Both the position numbers and the translations under genes were made by a program. From the NCBI GenBank assembly GCA_024434115.1, contig QMIT01000004.1, forward strand, positions 279,073 through 343,072: DNA of 64,000 bases. The letters run 5' to 3'. Of this stretch, positions 1 to 8,800 are shown piece after piece; the first letter of the stretch is position 1; every line of letters starts with the position of its first letter. The notes beneath the pieces are model-generated. The model did no database searches, was not told the origin of the DNA, and saw only the letters and a program-made list of their open reading frames with translations. Source of the DNA: Chloroflexota bacterium. GTDB lineage: Bacteria > Chloroflexota > Anaerolineae > Aggregatilineales > J027.

Positions 1-625
1 TATACGGCCATGAGAGATTCCAATGGGTTTTGGATGGGACGGGCAGTTCCCACATCACTTTGGTCGCCAGCAGCACACCCTGTTCGTGATAGCTGGTTTC
101 GATAAAGGTACGGTGAAATTCCCGATGCCAATCTGGAGCGTTGCCCAACAACCACTCAAAATAGGTGAATAGTTGTAATTGGCGGGGTGTATTGCCTTCA
201 TTTTTCAGTCGCAGCACCCAAATTTCACAGGGATCATCTTCCGGCACAAAGTAGGTAACGGTGCTGGCGATACCCGCCTGCTGACCTTCAATAATGCTGT
301 AGCCCATGCCATGCCGTACCCGATAATCCTGCAACTTTTCGCCGCAGGGCTGAAAGGTTGGCGACCAAAATTCGCCGGAGGCCGCGTCCCGGATATACAA
401 ATATTTGCCCCATTCATCGCGGATTAAATCTTGATCCCAGCGGGTAATGCGATTGAGGCTGGCATGGGTGCGCCAGCTATACCCGCTGCCCGCCTGTGAG
501 ATGACAAAGCCGTAATCGCCGTTCGACAACACATTGACCCAAGGCATGGGTGTTTCGGCACAAGTGATTACATATTCAAGGCCGTCATCACTGAAATAGC
601 CATATTTGTTTGGCAGTTGGGTCAC
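1..625 (-). CDS. GH94-family glycoside phosphorylase, N-terminal part (cut by window edge)
   Basis: The reverse strand is open from a GTG at 625 to the window edge, giving about 208 residues. The product begins MTQLPNKYGYFSDDG and carries PWVNVLSNGDYGF, GSGYSW, NRITRW and LYIRDAASGEFWSPT. These match the N-terminal beta-sandwich of GH94 phosphorylases, including the C-terminal region of NdvB-type cyclic glucan synthases. Such enzymes cleave beta-glucosidic bonds with phosphate, usually in the cytosol, to give glucose 1-phosphate. I chose GTG because the nearby ATG (627-625) runs straight into TGA. An AGGAG lies just upstream, and the preceding gene stops only one base before this start, so the two are probably translationally coupled. 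Last gene seen of the leftward sugar operon. Linkage specificity cannot be read from this fragment; beta-1,2 is suggested only by the GH144-like neighbours, and cellobiose or cellodextrin remain possible. Confidence 0.82.
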   Translation of the reverse strand, partial: MTQLPNKYGYFSDDGLEYVITCAETPMPWVNVLSNGDYGFVISQAGSGYSWRTHASLNRITRWDQDLIRDEWGKYLYIRDAASGEFWSPTFQPCGEKLQDYRVRHGMGYSIIEGQQAGIASTVTYFVPEDDPCEIWVLRLKNEGNTPRQLQLFTYFEWLLGNAPDWHREFHRTFIETSYHEQGVLLATKVMWELPVPSKTHWNLSWPY

Positions 626-626
626 A

Positions 627-1259
627 TTATGCTCCTACAAAAGTTTCGTTTTTTAGAATATTACGCCGATATTTTGCCAAGTCATCGGCGGCACGGGCTT
701 GCAACGCTTTATCATTGGGAAACAGGTCGGGGATAGATTCATAAATATCTTCGGCATCGCGCAGTTGACCATCGGCCTCATAAAGCTCCCCCAGTCGAAG
801 ATAAATCATGCCAAGATAGGGGTTGGTACGTCCGATATTTTCTTGAACAAATTGTTCAGCGTCTTCAATCGTCAAGCGTTCATAGACAATCTCATGGATA
901 CGGTCTTTGGCACGTTGGACGCCATCAGGTACAGGATAGGAATAATCGTTTTCCCAAATGCGCTGCACCTGCATATAGCCGCCATATTCGACATATTTTT
1001 TCGCTTGGGTATCATATTTTTCATAACCCGTCAGCGCATCCAGATAGTTACCTGCCTCAAAGCTGGCATCGGCATCATCCAAATAATCTCCGGTTAGGCG
1101 ATAAGCATTCCACCACGCCAGCCCATAAGTGCCAATAAAGACCATAATCAGGCCAGCAAAGAGCAAGACCCAGCGATACCGTTTCAGCCAACTTTGGGCC
1201 GGTTTGACTTCAACGATGGTCTCGGCCAGTGGTTGTTGAGCAAGGGTTGATTGAGCCAT
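627..1259 (-). CDS. Membrane-anchored TPR-like protein of the sugar operon
   Basis: A 210-residue protein. A polar N-terminus of about 28 residues is followed by one hydrophobic segment (WVLLFAGLIMVFIGTYGLAWW), then a soluble helical part with paired-helix character (SFEAGNYLDALTGYEKY; YLGMIYLRLGELYEADGQLRDAEDIYES) resembling two or three TPR units. It lies between the permease gene (12 bases upstream) and the GH94 gene (one base downstream), so it belongs to the same transcript. A scaffold or assembly role with the importer is possible, but that is inference; I do not recognise a named family. Tetratricopeptide proteins are not standard parts of carbohydrate ABC systems. Confidence 0.75.
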   Translation of the reverse strand: MAQSTLAQQPLAETIVEVKPAQSWLKRYRWVLLFAGLIMVFIGTYGLAWWNAYRLTGDYLDDADASFEAGNYLDALTGYEKYDTQAKKYVEYGGYMQVQRIWENDYSYPVPDGVQRAKDRIHEIVYERLTIEDAEQFVQENIGRTNPYLGMIYLRLGELYEADGQLRDAEDIYESIPDLFPNDKALQARAADDLAKYRRNILKNETFVGA

Positions 1260-1271
1260 TGGTTTATCCCC

Positions 1272-2108
1272 CTATTTACTCAACGACACATTGGCAAAGG
1301 CTTTAACAAACTGCTCTTGGATGAAAAAGTACACCACCACAATCGGCACGGTAATAATTGTGGTGAGCGCCCAAATTTGCTGGGCATTTTCACCCGGTAC
1401 AGTCCCACGAAATTGCAGCAGACCCAATTGAAGCGTCCATTGTTCGGGCCGATTGAGATAGAGCAGCGGGCCAAAGAAGTCGTTCCAACTACCCATAAAC
1501 GTGAGAATGGCAACCGTCGCCAACGCAGGACGGGCCAGCGGCAAAATGATGCGGGTGAAAATGACCATTTCGCCTGCTCCGTCAATCCGCGCCGCCTCGA
1601 CCAACTCATCGGGGATGCCCGACATAAATTGGCGAATCAGGAAAATGTTAAACACCGACACGATGGACGGCACAATCAGCGCTTCAAAATGACCGACCCA
1701 CCCGATACGATACATCAACACATAGGTCGGGATGAGGAACAACACGCCGGGAATCATCATGGTCAGCAGCATAAAACCGAAAATCTTGTCACGGCCCGGA
1801 AAGGGGATTTTGGCAAAGGCATAGGCTGCCAATGCGCTAAAAATGGTATTCAGGACGGTGATTGACCCCGCCAGAAACACCGAGTTTTTGAACAGCAGCA
1901 TGACATCCAGTTCATCAAATACCCCTGTATAGCCCGTAAAGACAATCTTTTCAGGTAACGCCGTCGGGGAGTGCATAATCTCTTGCCCGGTCTTCACCGA
2001 GTTGTTAATCATGTAGAAGAACGGGTAGATCACAAAAAAAGCACCCAACAGCAAAATGGCATAACTCAAGATGATGGTGGGGGAAAATGCTTTTGCGCGT
2101 CTCATCAT
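1272..2108 (-). CDS. Carbohydrate ABC transporter permease, MalG type
   Basis: About 278 residues with six predicted membrane helices (for example AILLLGAFFVIYPFFYMI and VFNIFLIRQFM). The cytoplasmic EAA loop reads VEAARIDGAGEMVIFTRIILPLARP, the contact site for the ATPase subunit. This is the CUT1-family inner-membrane permease that pairs with the MalF-type protein encoded just upstream. An earlier ATG at 2126 would overlap the end of the upstream gene, but TTAGGGAGAGC directly precedes the ATGATG pair at 2108/2105, so I place the start there. No ATPase gene is in this operon; a shared MsmK/MalK-like ATPase elsewhere is the usual solution in CUT1 systems. Substrate is probably a beta-gluco-oligosaccharide, from context only. 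Confidence 0.9.
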   Translation of the reverse strand: MMRRAKAFSPTIILSYAILLLGAFFVIYPFFYMINNSVKTGQEIMHSPTALPEKIVFTGYTGVFDELDVMLLFKNSVFLAGSITVLNTIFSALAAYAFAKIPFPGRDKIFGFMLLTMMIPGVLFLIPTYVLMYRIGWVGHFEALIVPSIVSVFNIFLIRQFMSGIPDELVEAARIDGAGEMVIFTRIILPLARPALATVAILTFMGSWNDFFGPLLYLNRPEQWTLQLGLLQFRGTVPGENAQQIWALTTIITVPIVVVYFFIQEQFVKAFANVSLSK

Positions 2109-2115
2109 GCTCTCC

Positions 2116-3069
2116 CTAATTCTCATTAGTGCGGAAGAACTTAAATTGCAGGAAAGTTAGCGCGGCGATAATGTAGGCCAACAGCAGCCCCAATGTGGAT
2201 GCAAACCCCACATTGGATCGGTCAAAGGCTTGGGCATATAGGTACAGGACAGGCGTCAAGGCTTGATTGTTGATCCCACCATACACATTAAAGCCGATGC
2301 TAAAGACCTCACCGAACATTTGCAGACCGTTGATGACATCCACCACCAATAGGAAAAACAACTGCGGTTTGAGGGTAGGCAGGGTGATATAGGTAAACAT
2401 CTGCCATCCGTTTGCCCCGTCCACTGCTGCCGCTTCATACAGGCGGGCGTCAATCGAATACATGCCTGCCAGCAAAATGACCGTGCTGATACCAAACCAT
2501 TTCCATGTGTTGATGAGCGCGATCACAATCATCGGCCATGTTTCTTCGGATTTCCAAAAAAACGGCCCATCGAGCAGGTGCAGATCAATGAGGTATTTTT
2601 GGATAGGCCCGCCCGGACTGGCAAGATTGTCCCCAATCGTCATCAAGACCACTGTTGAGGTTATGACGGGCAAGAAATAGATCGTTCGCAGCAACCGTCC
2701 GCCAAATTTGATGTTGAAGAGTAGCGAGGCAATCAGCAGGCCCAAGCCATTTTTCAGAAAAATAAACACCGATTGGTTGAGAACGATGTTAAAAATCGCT
2801 TTCCAAAACAAGGGGTCTTCGATGCCGCGCACCCAGTTGCCAATACCAACAAATTGACGATTTTCCGGGTTTACAAAAGAATAGTTAAAAAAGGTCAAAA
2901 AGAATGAGAGAATCAGCGGGTAAATTCCAAAAACGATATACAAAATCACCCAAGGCGAGACAAACACATACCCCCACCAATTCTTGCGCATCCGGTGTAA
3001 AAGCGTGGTATGTCGTTTGGCCGAAACACTGGCGATACTGTTTTGGCTCTCGGCAGCAATCGCACTCAT
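2116..3069 (-). CDS. Carbohydrate ABC transporter permease, MalF type
   Basis: About 317 residues. A short cytoplasmic N-terminus (MSAIAAESQ) precedes six membrane helices (WVILYIVFGIYPLILSFFLTF and later ones) and an EAA loop YEAAAVDGANGWQMFTYITL. CUT1 permease forming a heterodimer with the MalG-type subunit. The frame opens earlier at 3144, but the extra 25 residues run across an intergenic hairpin. AAGGGGAA lies nine bases before the ATG at 3069, so that start is preferred. It lacks the large periplasmic loop present in the MalF homologue of the galactan operon in this window. The end overlaps the following gene's possible upstream start, a sign of tight coupling. Confidence 0.9.
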   Translation of the reverse strand: MSAIAAESQNSIASVSAKRHTTLLHRMRKNWWGYVFVSPWVILYIVFGIYPLILSFFLTFFNYSFVNPENRQFVGIGNWVRGIEDPLFWKAIFNIVLNQSVFIFLKNGLGLLIASLLFNIKFGGRLLRTIYFLPVITSTVVLMTIGDNLASPGGPIQKYLIDLHLLDGPFFWKSEETWPMIVIALINTWKWFGISTVILLAGMYSIDARLYEAAAVDGANGWQMFTYITLPTLKPQLFFLLVVDVINGLQMFGEVFSIGFNVYGGINNQALTPVLYLYAQAFDRSNVGFASTLGLLLAYIIAALTFLQFKFFRTNEN

Positions 3070-3104
3070 AACGTTTAATTCCCCTTCAACTTCTTTTCTA
3101 ATAA

Positions 3105-3169
3105 GGATGGGCCACAGACCCATCCCTACAAATGAAAACAGCAAGGGCGATTATTTATCTATCGCCCTT
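3105..3169 (-). promoter_or_regulatory. Two intergenic hairpins between binding-protein and permease genes
   Basis: Two perfect stems lie between the binding-protein stop and the permease start. GGATGGG (3105-3111) pairs with CCCATCC (3119-3125), and AAGGGCGAT (3143-3151) pairs with ATCGCCCTT (3161-3169). On the minus strand neither is followed by a good T-run. They therefore look like partial-termination or mRNA-protecting structures that raise the binding protein above the permeases, a known arrangement in MalE-type operons. The expression effect is inferred. Confidence 0.6.
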
Positions 3170-3181
3170 TTTAGATTTGGA

Positions 3182-4480
3182 TTATTCAGTGGCAATGGCC
3201 TCGCGTGCTTTTTCAGCAGCATAGCCCACTGCCTCATCTAGTGAAACCGAGCCTTCAACCACAATTTCCTGATATGCCCCTTGTACAGCAACCGCGACTC
3301 GTTCAGCCGTCGCAAATTGTTCGGGCACATAGCCATGTTCCAGCACCTGCACAAACGGCAAACGGCTGGGGTCTTGGAAATAGGGGTCAGCCTTGAGGCT
3401 CGTCAACACAGGCAGATAGCCCAATTCGGTGATAAACTGATAGTTGTTCTCGTCTTCCATAATGAATTTCAAGAAATCCCATGCGCGGGCTTCGCGTTCG
3501 GGGTTCGTCTTGAGAATCATCATCGAGCGACCCCCATAGGTCGTAAAGCTGGTATCGCCCTCTTCGGGAACGGGCACAGGAGCAACACCGACATCTTCCC
3601 CAATGACCATCTCACCACCCACCGCGTTTTCGAGGTTGGGTTTCCACGAATAACCATATTGCATCCACATGCCGATGGCGCGGCCAAAGAAGTTCTTTTC
3701 CATCGTGGGGGGAGCATATTGCTGCGCTTCTCTGAGGAAGCCAAAGAATTTGTCCAGTGCACATTCTTCGCGGTCAAACACGATGTCCGTCGCCAAGTTG
3801 TTCAATAATTGGCATTCACCCTGATTGGCGTTGAGATAGATGGGTTGGAGCATATTCCAATACCAACCGCCCCATTGCAGGGCTTCATTCCACAGCACCG
3901 TGCCATAGACTTCATCGCCGTTTTCACGGTTGGGCAGAGCATCAATCGCGGCGGCAGCGGCTAAGAATTCATCCCAAGTGACCGGGGGAGCTTCGGGATC
4001 GAGGCCTGCTTCTTCAAACAGAGCTTTGTTGTAGATCATCAAGGTCACATCCGCACCAACGGGGACGTAATATTGATGACCATACAGTTTTTGCAGGGAG
4101 GCGGGTTCGACACGGGCAAACAGTTCATCCGCGCCGGGTAGTTCATCCAACACCACAGCGGCATCTTGTTCTGCCAACGTGCCCAATTGAGGGCCAAACG
4201 ACGTGATGATAAGGTCGGGTTGGTTGCCAGCGGCAATCAGCGCTTGGAACTGACCACCTTCGGGTTCCAGTTCAAGGGTGATGTTCACATCGGGGTTGGC
4301 TTCATTATACTTGGCGACGAGGCGGGTCATGGTGTCTTGCATGGCCCCAGCCACAACCGACACACGCAGTTCATTCGCCATTGGGGGTTCATCTTGGGCG
4401 CGAGACATGCCCAAGTTAGGGGCAACAATAGCAGCAACAACGACAAGCACAATCAACGAACGCATAAAAAGGCGTGACAT
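3182..4480 (-). CDS. Extracellular sugar-binding protein of an ABC importer
   Basis: A 432-residue solute-binding protein of the SBP_bac_1 (MalE-like) type. The N-terminus MSRLFMRSLIVLVVVAAIVA is a signal peptide ending near SRAQD; no lipobox cysteine is seen. The mature part starts NELRVSVVAGAMQDTMTRLV and holds the family-typical TFTTYGGRSMMILK and ARAWDFLKFI. It captures an oligosaccharide outside the cell and hands it to the two permeases encoded downstream. First gene of the leftward operon; a 20-base perfect palindrome with an AAGCGCTT core lies about 90 bases upstream of its start, indicating LacI-family control. GAGGAG precedes the ATG. Ligand is unproven; by context a beta-glucan oligosaccharide. 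Confidence 0.9.
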   Translation of the reverse strand: MSRLFMRSLIVLVVVAAIVAPNLGMSRAQDEPPMANELRVSVVAGAMQDTMTRLVAKYNEANPDVNITLELEPEGGQFQALIAAGNQPDLIITSFGPQLGTLAEQDAAVVLDELPGADELFARVEPASLQKLYGHQYYVPVGADVTLMIYNKALFEEAGLDPEAPPVTWDEFLAAAAAIDALPNRENGDEVYGTVLWNEALQWGGWYWNMLQPIYLNANQGECQLLNNLATDIVFDREECALDKFFGFLREAQQYAPPTMEKNFFGRAIGMWMQYGYSWKPNLENAVGGEMVIGEDVGVAPVPVPEEGDTSFTTYGGRSMMILKTNPEREARAWDFLKFIMEDENNYQFITELGYLPVLTSLKADPYFQDPSRLPFVQVLEHGYVPEQFATAERVAVAVQGAYQEIVVEGSVSLDEAVGYAAEKAREAIATE

Positions 4481-4567
4481 GGTATTTTTTTATCTCCTCA
4501 ACTCTTTAGCGGTCTTCAGTTAGGATAAACTGGGTAGTGTTTGCTCTAAATTCGACCTGCCTCCTTC

Positions 4568-4587
4568 TTGTAAAAGCGCTTTTACAA
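4568..4587. promoter_or_regulatory. LacI-type operator (perfect 20-bp palindrome)
   Basis: TTGTAAAAGCGCTTTTACAA is a perfect dyad with the central CG expected of LacI/GalR-family operators. It lies upstream of the leftward sugar-binding protein gene and shares the core TGTAAAAGCGCTTT with the site at 5789-5806. The adjacent LacI-family protein (4667-5680) is the likely ligand. Confidence 0.85.
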
Positions 4588-4602
4588 TAGGTGAAAATTT
4601 TT

Positions 4603-4620
4603 TGGGGAGCGCTTTCCCCA
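4603..4620. promoter_or_regulatory. Possible second, weaker LacI-type operator
   Basis: TGGGGA and TCCCCA flank GCGCTT, giving an imperfect palindrome that shares AGCGCTTT with the strong operator 16 bases away. It could be an auxiliary operator or a coincidental inverted repeat. Confidence 0.35.
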
Positions 4621-4628
4621 GATAATCC

Positions 4629-4652
4629 AACAAGGCGCTTAAAGGCCTTGTT
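4629..4652 (-). terminator. Hairpin after the LacI gene
   Basis: AACAAGGC (4629-4636) pairs perfectly with GCCTTGTT (4645-4652) just downstream of the minus-strand lacI-type gene. No run of T follows on that strand, so it is at best a weak terminator or a 3'-end stabiliser. Confidence 0.4.
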
Positions 4653-4666
4653 AGGGGCTTACAACA

Positions 4667-5680
4667 TCAGCAACCGCACGATTTACGAACCACCAGCGAT
4701 GCGGGCAACAGCATGACACGCGGCGAGGCCAATGTCCGTTCTTCAACGTTCTCCTCTGGCCCAATCATGGCAATCGCACGTTTGGCGGCGTGCCAGCCCA
4801 TTTCATAAACAGGCTGTTGAATCGTGGTGAGGGCGGGTGAAACATAACTCGACATCGGAATATCATCAAAACCCACCACCGCAATATCTTCCGGCACGCG
4901 CAGGCCGCTTTCTTGGATAGCCCGCATCGCATCAAGCGCCATCTGGTCATTAGCGGCAAACACCGCTTCTGGCAAAACAGGCCGCTGCAATAATTCCAAC
5001 ATCGCACGATAACCGCTGTCCTGAAGATAATCACCCGACACAATATATTCTGGCCCGATGCTCAGGCCATGTTCGATTAGAACATCTTGCATGGCACGTA
5101 ACCGTTCACGGCTGTCGGGGGTGTAATTCGTACCCGCGATATAGGCCAGACGCCGATAGCCATGTCCCAATAAATGCTCGGTCATCGCTCGGCTGCCACT
5201 ATAGTTGTCCGCCAAGAATGCCGGGATATTTTTCCCCACATCCTGCTGGGCCAATACAATCGGTACTCCACGCGCGGCGATTTGCTGTATTTCATGGATG
5301 TAGACATCAATTGCCACCAGCACCATCGCATCCACATTGCCCCGCCGGAACAAATCTAAATAACGATGTTCGTGGGCGGGCCGAGGTTGGCTGGCAATAA
5401 GCAAACTATAGCCCTCATCCGTCGCCGCATCCTCTACGCCCCGAACGATCTGGAAAAAAAACGGATCGTTCACTTGGGGGATGACCAAGCCCAGTGTATT
5501 GCTTTCTTGACTGGCAAGCCCACGCGCAAACGCATTGGCGTGATAATCGAGTTCTCGAACGGCCTTCAATACTCGTTCTCGTGTTGCTGGACTTACCCGG
5601 TCTTTATTATTGAGGACTCTGGAAACCGTACCGATTGAGACCCCGGCATGTTTTGCAACATCAAAAATCGTAGCCGCCAT
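4667..5680 (-). CDS. LacI-family transcriptional regulator of the beta-glucan locus
   Basis: About 337 residues. The N-terminal helix-turn-helix reads IFDVAKHAGVSIGTVSRVLN, followed by the hinge region (FARGLASQESNTLGLVIPQ) and a periplasmic-binding-protein-like effector domain ending in VVRKSCGC. ATG at 5680 (MAATIFDVAK) has AGGAAG upstream and is preferred over a TTG at 5695. It sits between the leftward transport operon and the rightward hydrolase group, and AAGCGCTT palindromes lie on both sides, so it probably represses both arms until a sugar inducer binds. A related motif (5703-5716) in front of its own gene suggests autoregulation. Catabolite-type activation cannot be excluded. Confidence 0.92.
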   Translation of the reverse strand: MAATIFDVAKHAGVSIGTVSRVLNNKDRVSPATRERVLKAVRELDYHANAFARGLASQESNTLGLVIPQVNDPFFFQIVRGVEDAATDEGYSLLIASQPRPAHEHRYLDLFRRGNVDAMVLVAIDVYIHEIQQIAARGVPIVLAQQDVGKNIPAFLADNYSGSRAMTEHLLGHGYRRLAYIAGTNYTPDSRERLRAMQDVLIEHGLSIGPEYIVSGDYLQDSGYRAMLELLQRPVLPEAVFAANDQMALDAMRAIQESGLRVPEDIAVVGFDDIPMSSYVSPALTTIQQPVYEMGWHAAKRAIAMIGPEENVEERTLASPRVMLLPASLVVRKSCGC

Positions 5681-5702
5681 GATCTTCCTGCCCAACTTTT
5701 TG

Positions 5703-5716
5703 TTAAAACGTTTTTA
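5703..5716. promoter_or_regulatory. Candidate autoregulatory operator
   Basis: TTAAAACGTTTTTA, a near-palindrome with an AAACGTTT centre, lies about 25 bases upstream of the LacI-type gene start. It resembles LacI-family sites but differs from the AAGCGCTT core of the neighbouring operators. Confidence 0.4.
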
Positions 5717-5788
5717 TTCTAACAAGCGCCTCCAAAATGTGCAAATCGTTTTTTTAACTACCCTAATTTGGGGAATTTTCGACATTTT

Positions 5789-5829
5789 TGTAAAAGCGCT
5801 TTGACAGATTTTTTCTCCCGATTTATACT
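5789..5829 (+). promoter_or_regulatory. Promoter with overlapping LacI-type operator
   Basis: TTGACA at 5801-5806, a 17-base spacer and TATACT at 5824-5829 make a near-consensus sigma-70 promoter for the rightward hydrolase genes. The operator TGTAAAAGCGCTTTGACA (5789-5806) covers the -35 box, so bound repressor would block polymerase. The gene start is about 65 bases downstream. Confidence 0.8.
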
Positions 5830-5894
5830 CATCTTCAAAATAGATTTTTTCCCGCTAGATCAGCGGCAAGTCCTTAAAAGGAGCTAGAAGCTAT

Positions 5895-8800
5895 ATGTTA
5901 AAAAAGCTAGTACAGATTGTGCTGTGCGGGGTTATGATTGCCACACTTGCAATTAGCATCCATCCCCCCGTCTCTGTGGCACAGGATGACAGCGTTGTCT
6001 GGGCGGCGTGGGACGCCAAAGACGCTGCTGCCATTGGGGACGATAATTCTGGTTCCAGCGTGACCGTGACAGATGCGGTCACTACCCCGGCTGGTGCCCC
6101 AAGTTTGGAAGTCACCCCCAGCGGTACTTCCGAAGAAACTAAAATTGCAGTGCCGTTCACAGGTGCGGACATAGCCGATTTTGCGTCCTACACCACCCTA
6201 GCCATTGAAGTCTATTTGCCAGAAGGCAATGCTGTGAATCCCAACAGCTTTTTCTTGGGTATGGCCGATGTCGGTGGGGAATGGACATGGGTCGGTGGTA
6301 TTTTTGGCACGGCGGAGAGCCTAACCACTGGCTGGAATACCGTTGTATATCCGCTCGACCCCGCCATGCGTACCCCGGTAGCCGACCACAGCTATATGCT
6401 GTATATGTCGTTCTTTAGTGCCGACGAAGCAGGCAACAAGACCATCCTCACCGAACCCTTTAACCTCGGCAGTGCAACTCTGAGCGGTATGGCGGCGGCG
6501 GGTGGTGATGAAGGCGAAGGCACAACCACTGGCTCGGCTGAAGGCAGTTTGGCATGGGCAGCGTGGGACGCTAAAGACGTTGCCACGATTACGGATGACA
6601 ATTCTGGCTCAACCGTCGCCATCAGCGAAGACGTTCAGACCCCCGCTGGCACTCCCAGTTTGCAAGTGACCCCCAGCGGCACTTCTGAAGAGACCAAAGT
6701 CGCCATTCCTTTCACAGGTGCGGATTTGGCAGATTGGGCCGCTTACGATCAGGTCGTCATCGAAGTCTATCTGCCCGAAGGCAATGCTCTCAATCCCAAT
6801 AACTTCTTTATGGGTATGGCGGATGTCGGTGGTGAATGGACTTGGGTTGGTGGCATTTTTGGTGAAGCCGCTGAACTGACAACTGGCTGGAACAGCATTG
6901 TCTATAAGCCCGATAATGCCATGCGTGCCGCCGTCGCAGATCACAGCTATATGCTGTATATGTCGTTCTTTAGCGCTGATGAAGCAGGCAACAAAACCGT
7001 TCTGACCGAACCCTTCTATCTGGGTGGCGCGACGCTTGTTTCAAGTGCCGCTGTATCCCCCGCTGCCCCCGAAAGAATTCTGTGGACGGCATGGGAAACT
7101 AAGAACGCTGGCATGATCGGCCACGACAACACGGGTTCTTCATTTGCAGAAGGCAAAGACATCCTGACTGCGACAGGTATCTCCTCGTTACAGGTCATCC
7201 CCTCCGGTACGACGGAAGAAACCAAGCTGGCCTTTCCTGTCAGCGGTGCCAATCTGCAAACATGGTCGCTTGGCCGTGTTGAATTAGAAATCTACCTCTC
7301 CCCCACCAACGCCTTTAACCCCAATCAGGTGTTTATGGGTATGGCGGACATCACAGGTGAATGGGCATGGGTCGGTGGCGTTTGGGGCGTTTTTGAAGGC
7401 GACACCGAATGGGCCAAAGTTACTTTTGATCTTGACCCCAACATGCGGAAGCCTAACCCCAATGGCGCGTATTTCATCTACTTCGCCTTCATGTATGCCG
7501 ATGAAAACGGCAATAAGACCGTCCTGACCGAACCCTTCTATCTGGGCAGCATGTACGCTATGCCCGTCCCCGGTGAAGCCGACCAAACCCTGACTTGGGC
7601 ACCGTGGGAGAACAAGGATATTGCGATGTTGGGCGATGATAACAGTGGCTCGACCTTTGCAGTCAGCAGCGACGTATTAACTCCCGACGGCACTCCTTCG
7701 CTCCAAATCATGCCCAGTGGCGACGCCGCAGAGACCAAGCTGGCTTTCCCGATCACCGCAGCGGATTTGGCGGATTGGGTCACCTACACGCAGGTCGAAA
7801 TTGATGTCTATCTGCCCGAAGGTAATGCGATGAATCCCAACAAGTTTTTCATGGGTATGGGCGATACAACGGGCGAATGGGCATGGGTCGGCGGGATGTT
7901 CGGTGGTGCGCTCCAACTGACCACCGGGTGGAATCGCATTGTCTACGTGCCCCTTCAACCAATGCGGAACCCCAAAGAAGGTGGGACTTATGAGCTATAT
8001 CTGTCCTTCTTCTTTGAAGATGCCAGCGGCAAAGTTCCGCTCACTGAGCCAATCTATCTCGGCGGTGCTTATCTATCCGCCCCTGAAAAAGTAGCCGCGC
8101 CGGGTGAATATTCACAGGAAAGCGTCTATCAATCCGAGGTGGATTTGCTGCTCTCGTTTGATGATGTGGCCCTACTGGATTCCGTCGGCAGCGAGACCTT
8201 CAGCTTCTTCTGGGAGCAAGCCAATCCTGCCAACGGCCTTGTGAAAGACCGCAACACCGCTGATTCGCCCGCCAGTATCGCCTCGGTTGGTTTTGCGCTG
8301 GCTGGGATTCCGATTGCGGTGGATCGCGGCTGGATCAACTACAATCAAGGGTATGAACGCGCCCTTGTGACGCTGCAAACCTTCGCCAATGGTGGTGTGC
8401 AAGGCGATCACGGCTTCTTCTATCATTTTGTGGATATGGAAACCGGGGAGCGTGTGTGGAGCAGCGAAATTTCTTCGATTGACTCCGCCCTATTTATCGC
8501 TGGGGCGCTAACCGCCGGAGCGTATTTCAAAGATACCGAAGTCGCGGCCCTTGCCCAACAACTCTATGAAAACATGGATTGGGAATGGATGATGGCGGGC
8601 GGTAACATGGTCTCGATGGGTTGGAAACCAGACATTGGCTTCCTCTCCGCCACATGGGATCACTTTGATGAAAGCCTACTGCTCTATATCTTGGGCATTG
8701 GTTCACCCACCCACCCCATCCCCGCCGAGTCATGGGACAATTGGGATCGTCCGGTTAACCTACAGGGTGAATTCATCTACCTCGGTGCAGAACCCCTGTT

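Noticed and set aside
699-1865. Plus-strand open frames opposite the TPR-like and permease genes
   Set aside because: Compositions are unlike proteins of this window, starts lack ribosome sites, and the opposite strand holds clear ABC-transporter coding sequence.
3143-3172. Plus-strand terminator reading of the AAGGGCGAT hairpin
   Set aside because: The T-run is on the plus strand, but no plus-strand gene ends here; the minus-strand operon runs through it, so an intergenic regulatory hairpin is the better reading.
6000-8085. Direct repeats as a CRISPR array
   Set aside because: Unit length is about 500 bases, it is in frame within one coding sequence, and there are no short repeat-spacer alternations.
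6392-8426. Minus-strand open frames opposite the glucanase modules
   Set aside because: Several similar frames appear only because the plus-strand modules are repeated; the plus strand has conserved motifs and they do not.
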